64,000 nucleotides of DNA from Aldehydirespirator sp965204875 (GCA_965204875.1 OZ242020.1:2232001-2296000), one strand, 5' to 3'; positions 1 to 8,873 are shown, numbered from the stretch's first letter. Translations and numbers: made by a program. The notes: a model not told the origin generated them from the letters alone.

Positions 1-6
1 GCACGG

Positions 7-489
7 ATGCCGCTAGCGTCGCGCTCCGTGACCGCTGTCTTCGCTGCGCCTGAGGATCTGCTCGGCGCCGTGGGTCGTCATCTCGGACACAGCGACTGGA
101 TGACCGTCGAGCAGGACCGCATCGACCTGTTCGCCGAAGCCACCGGCGACCGCCAGTGGATTCACGTGGACCCTGCCGCGGCCGCGGCGGGACCGTTCGG
201 CAAGACCATCGCCCACGGCTACCTCACCCTGGCGCTCACCAACCTGTTCCTGCCCCAGATCGTGCGGGTGGAGGCGATCTCGATGGGCGTGAACTACGGC
301 GCCAACCGGGTGCGCTTCCCCCAGCCGGTCGTTGTCGGGTCGCGGCTGCGCGGCTCGGCGACCCTCACCTCGGCCGAGGAGCTTCCCGGCGGTGCGGGGG
401 TGCAGGCGGTGATCACTGTCACAGTCGAGATAGAGGGCCAGGCCAAGCCGGCGTGCGTGGCCGAGTCCGTGAGCCGATTCCTGCGTTGA
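7..489 (+). CDS. MaoC-family dehydratase (hot-dog enoyl-CoA hydratase-like)
   Basis: A 160-residue single hot-dog protein of the MaoC/NodN type, which hydrates trans-2-enoyl-CoA or works on related acyl-CoA substrates in the cytoplasm. The hydratase signature is clear: A44-T46-G47-D48 followed by W51-I-H53, giving the usual Asp48/His53 catalytic pair, then IAHGYLTL at 68-75. The frame is open to the left edge, so the true start could lie outside the window; the ATG at 7 is the first one inside. Only 22 nt separate it from the secreted protease that follows. The exact substrate is not visible; other CoA-ester genes lie about 50 kb away. Confidence 0.85.
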   Translation: MPLASRSVTAVFAAPEDLLGAVGRHLGHSDWMTVEQDRIDLFAEATGDRQWIHVDPAAAAAGPFGKTIAHGYLTLALTNLFLPQIVRVEAISMGVNYGANRVRFPQPVVVGSRLRGSATLTSAEELPGGAGVQAVITVTVEIEGQAKPACVAESVSRFLR

Positions 490-511
490 TGCGGGACTGG
501 AGGTAAGCACC

Positions 512-2542
512 ATGAGAGATTCGATGTTCGGCGCGGTTCGCATGCCGCGTTCGTTGCTGTTCAAGCGTCGGACCCGGCGTATTGCCGCCGTGTTGCTGGC
601 CGGGTTGATCGCGTGGCCGTCTCTGGCCGTCGCCCAGACCCCCGGCGACGACGCTCCCGGCGACGACGCTGGCGGCAATGGCGCTCCCGGCGAGGGCGCT
701 GGGGACGACGGCGCTGCGGGCGGTGGCACCGCCGATCCCGAGCGTGTCTCGTGTGACGACGCCGCCGAGGCGTTCCGCCTGTTGTGCGTGAGCTACGACT
801 TGATCGACGAGCACTACATCGACCCGTTCGACGTTGAGGATCTGGCCTCGGCCGCGGCCAAGGGCGTGCGGGAGGCGGGCCTTTCACCCCGTGCGAGCGA
901 TCCGCCGCCGCCGTGCGCTCTGCCGGCCCCCGAGTTCGAGCTGGTCTGTGCCGAGATCGACGCCGCGGCCGACACCGCAGCGGCGGCTACGGCGGCAGCA
1001 ACGGCGATGGTCGCGTCCCTGGGCGACTCGAACTCGTATCTCCTGACTCCCCAGCAGCAAGAGGAGCACGAGGCCCAATCCGGCGTGGTCACCCGTTTCT
1101 CGGGCATCGGTGTGAGGCTGGGGCTGCTCGACGGCGTGGCACCCTGCAAGGCTCTGTCGGAGACTTGCCGGGTCACCGTCTCCGAGGTGATGCGGGGCAG
1201 TCCCGCCGAGCGTGCCGGCCTGCTCCCATACGACGTCTTGCTGGACATCGACGGCTTGGTGCCCTCCGGTGAGGGTTGCGGCCTGGCCGACCTGACCAGG
1301 CCCGAGCCGGGCGCGCCCGTGAGGGTCACCATGGAGCGCGACGGGGTCGTCCTTCGTTTCGTGATCGAGGCCGCGCTCGTCGATGTTCCCATCGCCGCCG
1401 GCCAGATAGTCGGGGACAACATCGGCTACGTGAGCTTGCAGTCGTTCCGCCAGTCCGCCGACGGCGCTCTGGCCGAGGTGCTGAAGGACCTGATCGACAA
1501 GGGCGCCGAGTCGCTCGTGATCGACCTGAGGGGCAACCTGGGCGGCATTCTCTTCACGACCGTCAACGTCGGGGGCTTCTTCCTCGACGCCGGAGACGTG
1601 ATCGCGCGGGAGGTCAGCCGCAAGGAGACCCGCCTGCACCGCGCTGCCAGGCAGCCGGGCGACCCCGACGCCTCCGGGCTGCCCCTGGTCGTGCTGGTGA
1701 ACGACTCCTCGGCATCCGCGTCGGAGATGCTGTCCCTGGCGCTGCGTGATCACGGCCGGGCCACCCTTGTCGGTGAGGCGACCTTCGGAAAGACCACAGG
1801 CCACGTCACCTGGACGGTGGAGTCCGACGATGGAAGGGTGCTCGGCTTTGTTCGCCTGGGGACCCTGAGATGGTTCAGCCCCGAGGGCGCGACCGCGGCC
1901 GGCGGCATCCAGCCCGACATCGCGGCCGACTTCCCCAACTGCGGGCATCCGGTCGGCGTGGCCCGCCAGGCGGCGGCCGCGGCAGGGCTGTCCGGGGCGG
2001 AACTGGCCGACATCGGCCGGTCGGGGGAGCGCTTCGAGGCTGTTCGGGCCCTGGACGAGGACGGCGTGCTGGCCGGCACCGGCTGCGCGCCGGGCCTGTT
2101 CTGTCCTCGCGCGGCGCTGCCGCGCTGGATGATGGCCGTCTGGCTGTCGCGTGTCTTGGACGGCTCCGACCCGGATCCGGTGGATTCCAGCCGTTTCGAG
2201 GACGTGGATCCGTCGCAGTGGTGGGCGCCGCATGTGGAGCGTCTTGCCGGAATGGGCATCAGCGTCGAGTGTGAACAGTGGTCCAACCGGTTCTGCCCGG
2301 ATGAGCCGCTGACCCGCGGCGAGGCCGCGAGGATCATCCAGCAGGCCTTCAATGTCCCCGCGGCTGTCTCTGCGGGTTTCACCGACATCTCAGACCGTCC
2401 CACGGCGGCGGCTGCGTCCGCGCTGTTCCGAGCGGGAATCACGCGGGGCTGCTCCAACAATGCGGAGAGCTTCTGTCCCGACGACTTGGCCAAGCGCGCC
2501 CAGATGGCCGTGTTCCTGCACCGGGCGAAGATGCTCCCCTAG
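512..2542 (+). CDS. Secreted S41 (CtpA-like) protease with PDZ and C-terminal SLH-like repeats
   Basis: A 676-residue exported carboxyl-terminal processing protease. Order: Arg-rich n-region and hydrophobic signal peptide (about 10-43, ending AVAQ), a low-complexity Gly/Asp/Pro linker (45-75), a helical domain, a PDZ domain (about 195-290), the S41 catalytic domain with the Ser-Lys dyad S400 (in DSSASASE) and K427 (in FGKTTG), then two S-layer-homology-like repeats (about 570-676; FEDVDPSQWW, FTDISD, RAQMAVFLHR). The start has a good ribosome site (GGAGG at 499-503). SLH-like tails fused to proteases are common in Acidimicrobiia-type secreted proteins and probably anchor the enzyme at the cell wall. 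Substrates unknown. Confidence 0.88.
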   Translation: MRDSMFGAVRMPRSLLFKRRTRRIAAVLLAGLIAWPSLAVAQTPGDDAPGDDAGGNGAPGEGAGDDGAAGGGTADPERVSCDDAAEAFRLLCVSYDLIDEHYIDPFDVEDLASAAAKGVREAGLSPRASDPPPPCALPAPEFELVCAEIDAAADTAAAATAAATAMVASLGDSNSYLLTPQQQEEHEAQSGVVTRFSGIGVRLGLLDGVAPCKALSETCRVTVSEVMRGSPAERAGLLPYDVLLDIDGLVPSGEGCGLADLTRPEPGAPVRVTMERDGVVLRFVIEAALVDVPIAAGQIVGDNIGYVSLQSFRQSADGALAEVLKDLIDKGAESLVIDLRGNLGGILFTTVNVGGFFLDAGDVIAREVSRKETRLHRAARQPGDPDASGLPLVVLVNDSSASASEMLSLALRDHGRATLVGEATFGKTTGHVTWTVESDDGRVLGFVRLGTLRWFSPEGATAAGGIQPDIAADFPNCGHPVGVARQAAAAAGLSGAELADIGRSGERFEAVRALDEDGVLAGTGCAPGLFCPRAALPRWMMAVWLSRVLDGSDPDPVDSSRFEDVDPSQWWAPHVERLAGMGISVECEQWSNRFCPDEPLTRGEAARIIQQAFNVPAAVSAGFTDISDRPTAAAASALFRAGITRGCSNNAESFCPDDLAKRAQMAVFLHRAKMLP

Positions 2543-2593
2543 AGCCTCCGGCCAGAACTCCTGATACGCGGCGCCACCCCTACGCTTGAGGGG

Positions 2594-3553
2594 ATGGCGA
2601 AGCGAAAGCGGCGTGCGACGGTCCCTGCGGCGGCGGCGTCGGTTCCCGTATCGGATCCGCCGGTCCGGCGCGGTTTGGTGAGTTCTCGCCGGGCGGTGCC
2701 GCCGGGCCTTCGGCAGCCTCCCTACACGCGGCTTGCCGGCGGTGAGCCCGGCCCTGCGGTGTCGTCGCCGGTGCGCAGCCGCGAGGAGCTCGAGGCCATG
2801 CGGCGGACGGGGGCGCTGGCAGCCGAGGTGTTGATGGCTGCGTGCGAGCGGGTTCGGGTGGGGATGACGACCGACGCCATCGACCGCTTCGTGCATGAGG
2901 CGGCGGTCGCTGCCGGGGCGTATCCGAGTCCGCTCGGCTACCGGGGATTCCCGAAGTCGGTGTGCACGTCGGTTAACGAGGTGATCTGCCACGGCATTCC
3001 CGACTCTCGCCGGCTGCTTGACGGCGACATCATCAACATCGACGTGACCGTGTACCGCGAGGGCGTTCACGGCGACACGTCGGTGACGCTGATGCTGGGC
3101 GGGGTTGACGACCACTCGCGCCGCCTGGTGGCCGAGACCCGTCGAGCGCTGTATAGGGGAATCGGGGCTGTGCGGGCGGGCGCGGCCGTGTCCGAGATCG
3201 GCAGGGCCATCGAGGGCCACGCGGTCGGGCAGCGTCTGGGCGTGGTGCGGGAGTTCATCGGCCACGGTGTGGGAACCGAGTTCCACTCGGGTCTGCAGGT
3301 GCCCCACTACCACGACCGGCGGGCCGTGACGAAGCTGCGTGAGGGCATGACCTTCACGATCGAGCCGATGCTCACGCTGGGCTCTCCACAGGTGGCGATG
3401 TGGGACGACGGCTGGACGGCCGTGACCCGCGACGGCCGTCGGACCGCCCAGTTCGAGCACACCCTGGCCTGCACCGCCGACGGCGCCGAGATCCTCACCC
3501 GCACCACCGCGGGCGAGTGCGCCCACGACCTCTTCACCGAACCCGTCGCCTAG
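2594..3553 (+). CDS. map: Type I methionine aminopeptidase
   Basis: Removes the initiator methionine from nascent proteins, using two metal ions. At 319 residues it is longer than minimal Map (about 250): a basic/proline-rich extension of about 55 residues precedes the pita-bread fold, as in actinobacterial MapB-type enzymes. Metal ligands visible: D150 (NIDVTVYR), D161 (HGDTS), H224 (IGHGVG), then E in FTIEPML and E in FEHTL. It lies 50 nt after the protease gene on the same strand. The stop codon is followed at once by a 35-bp repeat unit seen twice (3553-3587, 3607-3641). Confidence 0.95.
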   Translation: MAKRKRRATVPAAAASVPVSDPPVRRGLVSSRRAVPPGLRQPPYTRLAGGEPGPAVSSPVRSREELEAMRRTGALAAEVLMAACERVRVGMTTDAIDRFVHEAAVAAGAYPSPLGYRGFPKSVCTSVNEVICHGIPDSRRLLDGDIINIDVTVYREGVHGDTSVTLMLGGVDDHSRRLVAETRRALYRGIGAVRAGAAVSEIGRAIEGHAVGQRLGVVREFIGHGVGTEFHSGLQVPHYHDRRAVTKLREGMTFTIEPMLTLGSPQVAMWDDGWTAVTRDGRRTAQFEHTLACTADGAEILTRTTAGECAHDLFTEPVA

Positions 3554-3641
3554 GTGGCGGCCCGCTCCGGGCTGGCTCCAGCTGAAGACGAAAGCGCTGG
3601 CCGCCAGGTGGCGCCCCGCTCCGGGTTCGCTGCAGTTGAAG
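3553..3641. repeat. Imperfect 35-bp direct repeat at map 3' end
   Basis: Two copies (3553-3587 and 3607-3641) of a 35-bp unit starting GGTGGCG and ending TTGAAG/CTGAAG, about 85% identical, begin at the last base of the map stop codon. One of many duplications at gene boundaries in this window. Confidence 0.75.
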
Positions 3642-3666
3642 GGGTGCTCGCGGTAGCTTGGCGGGC

Positions 3667-4656
3667 ATGGCTCTGGCGACGCTTGAGCGTGCTCCCACGA
3701 TCGATGACGCCCGCCGGGTTGCTGCGGCGTTGGTCGATGCCGGTGTCCGCGAGGTGTGGCTGTACGGGTCGGTGGCCCGCGGCGAGGCGGCGCCGAGAAG
3801 CGACATCGATGTTGTGGCCGTGCTGGACGATTTGAACTACCGGCAGCGGATTCGCACCAAGCTGGAGCTGCAGCAGGTTGCCCGCGAGGCCGGCGGTCGC
3901 CCGGTGGACGTGCTGGTCACCGATCAAGCCGAGTGGCGGATTCAGCGTGAGCAGGTGTCGAAGTCGTTCGCTTCGGCTATATCATGTGATCTGAAGCCAT
4001 TAGCTTGCAGCTCGAACGAGCCGGCCAAGGTGGACTGGGGCAAGGATCAGGTCATGGCGACGTCTGACGCTGAGCTTGCGTTGGAGCGGTTGCGGGGCGT
4101 GCTGCTCAACCTCAGCAAGTTCTACACCACCCTCGACCCGAGTCCGGCCGAGCGCGACCTGGCCGAGGATGACGATCCGGGGGACTACCTGCTGGTGCGC
4201 GGCGGTCGCTTGGTGATCCTGTGCGAGGCGGCAGACATGGCGGTGGAGAACGCCGCCAAGGCCGTCGGCGTGCTCTCGGAGGTCGAGGCGGCCACGCTGT
4301 GGGAGCACGATGTCGGCAAGATCGTCGGCGAACTCGACGATGAGGACTCCGACGCGTTCAAGAAGTTGTTGGCGGCGGAGCCCGGACTCGTCAAGTCGCC
4401 CGACTACGTGACGATGTGGCGCACCCGAGGCGCCTATGGCACGCCCACCGAGGGCATGACAGCACAGGAGGTGGCGAGTCCGGCCTTCGCCAAGGCCATC
4501 GGCGTGATCGCCTGTGACGTGTCGGTCTACGCCGCAGACGCCGTCGCCAAGCGCATGGGCGACGATCACAGGGACATCGTCGAGGCCCGCCGCTGGGCAT
4601 CAAGGATCCGTCAGTCCCTCAGCAGCCGAGACCTGGCAACCGGCGACCCCGCTTAG
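3667..4656 (+). CDS. Nucleotidyltransferase (MNT) domain fused to a HEPN-like domain
   Basis: Residues 20-105 form a minimal nucleotidyltransferase: G34-S35-x(9)-D46-x-D48 is the GSxxxGExxxxSDID signature. After a linker, residues about 130-320 form a helical region like HEPN partners (AADMAVENAAKAVGVL, then WEHDVGKIV and WRTRGAYG). In MntA/HepT systems these are two proteins, a HEPN RNase and an AMP-transferring antitoxin; here they are one 329-residue chain. The canonical HEPN RNase motif R-x4-6-H is not evident, so RNase activity is doubtful. ATG 3667 is chosen over an in-frame TTG at 3658; an internal ATG at 4054 could give the HEPN part alone. It sits immediately before a Phd/PIN pair. 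Confidence 0.75.
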   Translation: MALATLERAPTIDDARRVAAALVDAGVREVWLYGSVARGEAAPRSDIDVVAVLDDLNYRQRIRTKLELQQVAREAGGRPVDVLVTDQAEWRIQREQVSKSFASAISCDLKPLACSSNEPAKVDWGKDQVMATSDAELALERLRGVLLNLSKFYTTLDPSPAERDLAEDDDPGDYLLVRGGRLVILCEAADMAVENAAKAVGVLSEVEAATLWEHDVGKIVGELDDEDSDAFKKLLAAEPGLVKSPDYVTMWRTRGAYGTPTEGMTAQEVASPAFAKAIGVIACDVSVYAADAVAKRMGDDHRDIVEARRWASRIRQSLSSRDLATGDPA

Positions 4657-4677
4657 ACATGCTCACTCGCTCCGTGA

Positions 4678-4699
4678 ACTAAGTCGAGTAGACTAAGTC
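4678..4699. promoter_or_regulatory. Direct-repeat operator/promoter of the Phd/PIN operon
   Basis: Two exact ACTAAGTC octamers (4678-4685, 4692-4699) spaced 14 bp apart lie 29 bp before the antitoxin ATG, in an otherwise unrepetitive spacer. Type II antitoxins of the Phd family bind their own promoter at short repeats, so this is a likely autoregulatory site; inferred, not shown. Confidence 0.5.
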
Positions 4700-4727
4700 C
4701 GGCCACGGAAACCAAACAGGAGGAGAG

Positions 4728-4973
4728 ATGATGCGTGTCGTCAATATGCATGAGGCCAAGACGCATCTGTCGAGGCTGGTGAAGGCTGCGGCCGAGGGCG
4801 AGCCGTTCACCATCGCGCGGGCAGGTCGGCCGATGGTGAAGGTCGTTGCGCTCGACGCGTCGGCGGACGGCGGCTTGGCGAGGACCGGTTTCATGCCGGA
4901 CATCAAGGTGCCTGACGACTTCGACGAGATGGCCACGGCCGAGATCGAGGCGCTCTTCGGGGTAGGCGAGTGA
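4728..4973 (+). CDS. Phd/YefM-family antitoxin
   Basis: 81 residues. The N-terminal half (VVNMHEAKTHLSRLVKAA, then GEPFTIARAGRPMVKV) is the typical Phd/YefM DNA-binding fold; the C-terminal acidic tail (about 55-81) would wrap the toxin. AGGAGG at 4719-4724 serves ATG 4728 or 4731. Its stop overlaps the toxin start by 4 nt (GTGA), so the two are translationally coupled. It should neutralise the PIN toxin and repress the operon through the repeats at 4678-4699. Confidence 0.9.
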   Translation: MMRVVNMHEAKTHLSRLVKAAAEGEPFTIARAGRPMVKVVALDASADGGLARTGFMPDIKVPDDFDEMATAEIEALFGVGE

Positions 4974-5356
4974 GCATCCTGCTCGATACCCATGTGTTGT
5001 TGTGGGTCGCGAGTTCCTCCCAACGTCTTCGGCCCGAGGTGCGCGGACAGATTGAGGACGGGTCCACGCAGATCTTCTTCAGCGCCGCCTCCATCTGGGA
5101 GGTAGCGATCAAGAGCGGTCTGCGCCGTGCGGACTTCAGTGTCGATCCGCGGCTGCTGCGTCGAGGACTGTTGGAGCGCAGTTATACGGAACTCGCAGTG
5201 ACCGGCGCTCATGCCGCTGCAGTTGACCTGCTGCCCCCCATTCACAGAGACCCCTTCGATCGACTTCTCGTGGCACAAGCGCAGATGGAGGCGCTCACGC
5301 TGCTGACAGCAGACGTACAGGTCGCCCGCTACCCAGGTCCCATCCAACTGATCTGA
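4970..5356 (+). CDS. PIN-domain toxin ribonuclease (VapC-like)
   Basis: 128-residue PIN RNase. Acidic Mg-binding residues: D6 (LLDTHVLLW), E44 (SIWEVAIK), D94/D97 (HRDPFDRLL) and D115 (LLTAD). The LLDTHxLLW start and the HRDPFDRLL block are typical of PIN toxins paired with Phd rather than VapB antitoxins. GTG start at 4970 overlaps the antitoxin stop. Expected to cleave specific RNAs when the antitoxin is degraded; the target cannot be read from sequence. Confidence 0.9.
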   Translation: MSILLDTHVLLWVASSSQRLRPEVRGQIEDGSTQIFFSAASIWEVAIKSGLRRADFSVDPRLLRRGLLERSYTELAVTGAHAAAVDLLPPIHRDPFDRLLVAQAQMEALTLLTADVQVARYPGPIQLI

Positions 5357-5427
5357 CCGCCCGTCCTGGATCACGCTGCGCCGTGGTTCGTTTCGGCTAT
5401 TCACGAATCTGTGCCTGTGTGAGCTAG

Positions 5428-5447
5428 ACTTCGTGTATCAACGAAGT
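5428..5447. promoter_or_regulatory. Perfect 7-bp palindrome (operator-like)
   Basis: ACTTCGT, six-base spacer GTATCA, ACGAAGT. Size and form fit a dimeric repressor site of the antitoxin type. No intact gene starts just downstream; the next is the ATPase at 5842. Confidence 0.4.
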
Positions 5448-5550
5448 TGCGTCGTGACCTGAGCTGGTTCGCCTATAGCCGAAGCTGAGGTTGTCGCGAG
5501 AACCAAGGTTCGCCTATCACATGGCCGGGAGCGAGGCACGAGGAGGGATA

Positions 5551-5753
5551 TGCCGCCGATCCGCTGGCAATTCCGTTGTCGCTGAGCATGGCCGAGGACC
5601 CGAACTACTACCGAGCGCACTCAATGGCGATGTCCGCGCTCGCAGACCGCCGGATTCTCGCAGCCGGCAGCTCGCTCCACGGACATGGTGCGCACCATTG
5701 CGGCAGCCGTCGCAGCCAGAAGCACCGAGTGCCTCGCAGCTCTCACCAAGTGA
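5551..5753 (+). pseudogene. Possible decayed small (antitoxin-like) gene
   Basis: A purine-rich ribosome site (GAGGAGGG, about 5538-5547) precedes ATG 5551, but that frame stops after 11 codons. Another frame then reads plausible protein (DPNYYRAHSMAMSALADRR), and a third supplies MVRTIAAAVAAR and ends at a TGA near 5753. Two single-base changes would join these into one protein of about 65 residues. No family is recognised; the case rests only on composition and continuity. Confidence 0.25.
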
Positions 5754-5841
5754 CCGGCAGCTAAGCGGGCAACGGCTGCAATCTGTAAGGCAAATACCCT
5801 GCAATGTGTCAGGTCTCTAGCCTTGGCATTAGGCTTGGGAG

Positions 5842-7131
5842 ATGATGCCCGCAGCGACGGTTCCTGGGCCGCTGGCACCGGAGGGGTACTTGCCCCGTGT
5901 TGCGGATGCCGTGGTTGGTGAGGCCCTGGCCATTGCGCCCATCGTGGTGGTGGAGGGTGCCAGGGGCACCGGCAAGTCCTGGACCTCGCTGCGCCAGGCC
6001 CTTAGCGAGGTGCGTCTTGATCGCGATCCCGCAGCGGCGGAGGCTGCGACGCTTTGGCCGGACAAGGTGCTCGAAGGTGCCAGGCCCCGGCTGGTGGACG
6101 AGTGGCAACTTGCTCCGAGCCTTTGGAACGTCGCCCGTCATCTGGTTGATGCGTCACCGGGCGCCGGCTGCTTCATCTTCACCGGTTCGGCGCATCCTCC
6201 CGATGACAGCACCCGCCACTCGGGTGCGGGCCGGGTCATGCGGGTGCGGATGCGACCGATGTCTCTTGCGGAGTCGGGCGAGTCCATCGCCGAGGTGTCG
6301 CTGGGTTCGCTGCTGGACGGCGGCGACTGCTCGGTCCGGGCTCCCGAAGCTGCGATGACCGATGTTGTGGAGGCGCTTTGTCGTGGCGGCTGGCCCCGGC
6401 ACCTACCGATGACAACCTCGCGAGCGCAGGCGCTGTGCCGCGCCTACTTGCAGGAGGTGGCCCGCAGCGACATCGCGCGGCTGGGCCGCACGATGCATCA
6501 GCCGCAGGGCATCTTGAGGCTGCTTGCATCGCTGAGCCGCAACATCGCCACGACGGCCGCGGCTGCGACCCTCGCAGATGACATTGCCGGCGATGCTGTG
6601 GCGTCTCGGGTGACGGTCGCCGAGTATCTGGAGGCGTTGCGGCGGGTGTTCGTGGTGGAGGACCTGCCCGCCTGGTCGGTGCACCTGAAGTCGAGGGCGC
6701 GGCTGCGACGCTCGCCCAAGCGACATCTGGTGGATCCGTCGCTGGCGGTGGCGACGCTGAGGGCGGGTCCCGAGCGCCTGTGGCGTGACCTGGGCTACCT
6801 GGGTCAGGCGTTCGAGTCGCTGGTGGTGCGAGATCTGCGGGTGTACGCCGAGGCCAATGACGCTGCCGTCTACCACCATCGCGACAGCAACGGCCACGAG
6901 CTTGACGCCGTGGTGCAGCACGGTGACGGCCGCTGGCTGGCCGTGGAGGTCAAGCTGGGCTTGGGAGCACGTCTCGACGAGGCGGCGAGATCTCTGATTC
7001 GGGCGTGCGAGCAGATCGACACGTCGAGGACCGGCGAGCCGGTCAAGAAGCTCGTGATCACCGCCGAGGGCTACGGCTACGAGCGCCCCGACGGAGTGTC
7101 CGTGCTCCCCATCACCGCCCTAGGCCCCTGA
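5842..7131 (+). CDS. AAA-type ATPase of the DUF4143 family
   Basis: 429 residues. N-terminal P-loop ATPase: Walker A GARGTGKS (39-46) and a DEWQ Walker B-like motif (86-89, RLVDEWQL), followed by FIFTGSA, a sensor-like segment. The C-terminal part (about 190-400) matches the DUF4143 type, including the late EVKLG strand of a restriction-like fold. Such proteins are widespread and poorly understood; many sit in accessory regions next to toxin-antitoxin genes, as here. Two adjacent ATGs (5842, 5845) are possible starts. No partner gene is evident. Confidence 0.85.
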   Translation: MMPAATVPGPLAPEGYLPRVADAVVGEALAIAPIVVVEGARGTGKSWTSLRQALSEVRLDRDPAAAEAATLWPDKVLEGARPRLVDEWQLAPSLWNVARHLVDASPGAGCFIFTGSAHPPDDSTRHSGAGRVMRVRMRPMSLAESGESIAEVSLGSLLDGGDCSVRAPEAAMTDVVEALCRGGWPRHLPMTTSRAQALCRAYLQEVARSDIARLGRTMHQPQGILRLLASLSRNIATTAAAATLADDIAGDAVASRVTVAEYLEALRRVFVVEDLPAWSVHLKSRARLRRSPKRHLVDPSLAVATLRAGPERLWRDLGYLGQAFESLVVRDLRVYAEANDAAVYHHRDSNGHELDAVVQHGDGRWLAVEVKLGLGARLDEAARSLIRACEQIDTSRTGEPVKKLVITAEGYGYERPDGVSVLPITALGP

Positions 7132-7241
7132 ACGGTTGGTTGCCTGCGGTTAGCCCAAGGCAGCTAGCTCAAGGGCGGTTGTGCCCGCCGCGGATCGGTG
7201 CACCGCAAGCTCGGCTGCCTCAGCGGGCAGAATGGCGTTGC

Positions 7242-8873
7242 ATGCTGACGTTCCGTGCATCCGTGTTCCGCCTGGCCTCGCCCCTGGCGGCGTTGCTGCT
7301 GGCGGCGCTGCTCGCAGCCGCGCCGGCAACGTTCGCCGCTGAGATCGGCCCCTATGGGGACGCCGAGCCCGACCGGTTGGCCGATTTCACGGCATGTCTC
7401 GGTGCGGCGCAGCGGTCGGCCGGGTTCGACGACACCGACGGCATCGTGGCCGAGGAGTCCATCGACTGCATCCACTACTACGGCATCACCGTCGGCAAGA
7501 CCGAGACTCGCTTCGATCCCGGCTCGCCGGTGACCCGCTCGCAGATGGCGCTGTTCCTGCGCCGTGCCGCTGATGCCGCCGGCGTGCGCTTGGGCTCGAG
7601 CACAGGCGACGGCGGGTTCGCCGACGTGGCAGGGCTGGACGCCGAGCGCCTGGCCGCGATCGTGGCTCTGTCGAGGGCCGGCGTCCTGGAGGGGCGCTCG
7701 CCGTCGAGGTTCGAGCCGCACGAGCCGATCACCCGCTCGGAGATGGTGGTGGCGCTGATCGGGTTCCTGCGGCTGGCGAACCCCGATCTGTTCTACGCCT
7801 CGGGCGACCGGGCGGGTGAACTGATACTCGACACCGGAGAGGAACTCGATTATTTCTACGATGCCCGGCGCACCGTGCCGAGAGACGCCGACTCGGCGAT
7901 CAGCTACGCCTACGAGCTGGGCATCACGACCGGCGCCGGCAACGGCTCGGAGTTCCTGCCCGAGGCGCCGGTGCTGCGCAAGCAGATGGCCTCGTTCATA
8001 GCACGCACGCTCGCCCATACCAGCCTGCGCCCGGCGGGGCTGACCGCGCAGCACGCTGATGGGAGGGTGGTGGCGTCGCTGCGTGACAGCGATTTCAGGC
8101 CCGTCCGCTACGAGCGCATCGACGCCTTCTACGCCTCTGCGGGGCGCGAGTACCGGGTCTTCTCCTCGAGCGGCGGGTGCGCGGGTTCGGGGGTGCGCAC
8201 TCTCACGGGCGGCACCTGCACCATCGATGCCGGCGACCCGACCACCGGCGGCGACGGCGATGCCGTTCTCGGCAGCCTGCCCCCCGACGTTGCCGCCCGG
8301 GGCGCCACGATCTGGGCGTGGACGGGTGCCAGGGGTGACCGGTTCAGCAGTGACACTTCCGAGGTTTACCGGCTGGTCGCCAGTGCCGCCGAACGTGCCC
8401 GTGAGCCGGCTGCGGCGCAGGTGCCCGCCACGGCGCTGGTGCCCGCCTTCGGGTTCGAGACCGTCCCGCAGCAGCGCTTCGGTTCGGTCTACGAAGTGGT
8501 CATGCAGCTCAAGTCCGGCAGCGGCGAGCCAACGTTGCGCCCGGACACCTCGGTCGGCTCCGACGGGCGCAACCCCGCGGAGTACAGGGTGACGATCCGC
8601 ACCTTCAACGGCAGGGCATCCACGCCGCCGGCGCTGGACGGGCAGTACCCCGCCGGCGTGGGGCCGCTCGTCTCCCAGCAGGCGCCGATGCAGTTGAGCA
8701 CCGACAGCCGGGGCAGGCTGCGGTTCCAGCTGACCGCCCAGGACCCCGACCCCGCTCCCACAGTGGCCAACTATCGCACCGTGCAGTACGAGGTGATCGT
8801 CAGCGATAACGCGCCCCCCCACGCTGACGGCTCCGGCGTAACGTCGGGCTGGATCATCTTCTCCGACGGTTAG
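7242..8873 (+). CDS. Secreted SLH-repeat protein of unknown function
   Basis: 543 residues from ATG 7242. A clear signal peptide (hydrophobic run rich in Leu/Ala, ending ATFAAE near residue 32) is followed by three S-layer-homology-like repeats (about 55-115, 120-185 and 205-265; FDPGSPVTRSQMALFLRR, FEPHEPITRSEMVVAL and LRKQMASFIARTLA). The C-terminal half (about 280-543) has no recognised motif; its alternating hydrophobic strands look like extracellular beta domains. An upstream in-frame start near 7005 would bury the signal peptide and overlap the ATPase, so it is rejected. It resembles the SLH tail of the protease at 512-2542. Confidence 0.8.
   Translation: MLTFRASVFRLASPLAALLLAALLAAAPATFAAEIGPYGDAEPDRLADFTACLGAAQRSAGFDDTDGIVAEESIDCIHYYGITVGKTETRFDPGSPVTRSQMALFLRRAADAAGVRLGSSTGDGGFADVAGLDAERLAAIVALSRAGVLEGRSPSRFEPHEPITRSEMVVALIGFLRLANPDLFYASGDRAGELILDTGEELDYFYDARRTVPRDADSAISYAYELGITTGAGNGSEFLPEAPVLRKQMASFIARTLAHTSLRPAGLTAQHADGRVVASLRDSDFRPVRYERIDAFYASAGREYRVFSSSGGCAGSGVRTLTGGTCTIDAGDPTTGGDGDAVLGSLPPDVAARGATIWAWTGARGDRFSSDTSEVYRLVASAAERAREPAAAQVPATALVPAFGFETVPQQRFGSVYEVVMQLKSGSGEPTLRPDTSVGSDGRNPAEYRVTIRTFNGRASTPPALDGQYPAGVGPLVSQQAPMQLSTDSRGRLRFQLTAQDPDPAPTVANYRTVQYEVIVSDNAPPHADGSGVTSGWIIFSDG

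Larger units (their letters stand above)
5357..5841. other. 485-bp gene-free stretch with a palindrome and a decayed small gene
   Basis: No intact gene. It contains a perfect palindrome ACTTCGT-N6-ACGAAGT (5428-5447), an 11-bp direct repeat GGTTCGCCTAT (5466-5476, 5507-5517), and a stretch from about 5551 to 5753 that reads like a small protein only if frames are switched (see the pseudogene entry). The layout, operator then broken small frame after an intact toxin-antitoxin pair, suggests the remains of a second such locus. Low certainty. Confidence 0.4.

Noticed and set aside
5392..5483. 9-bp inverted repeat TTCGGCTAT / ATAGCCGAA, 74 nt apart
   Set aside because: Short arms and wide spacing; could be chance.
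7005..7241. Upstream extension of the SLH protein
   Set aside because: Overlaps the ATPase and would bury an obvious signal peptide that begins at 7242.
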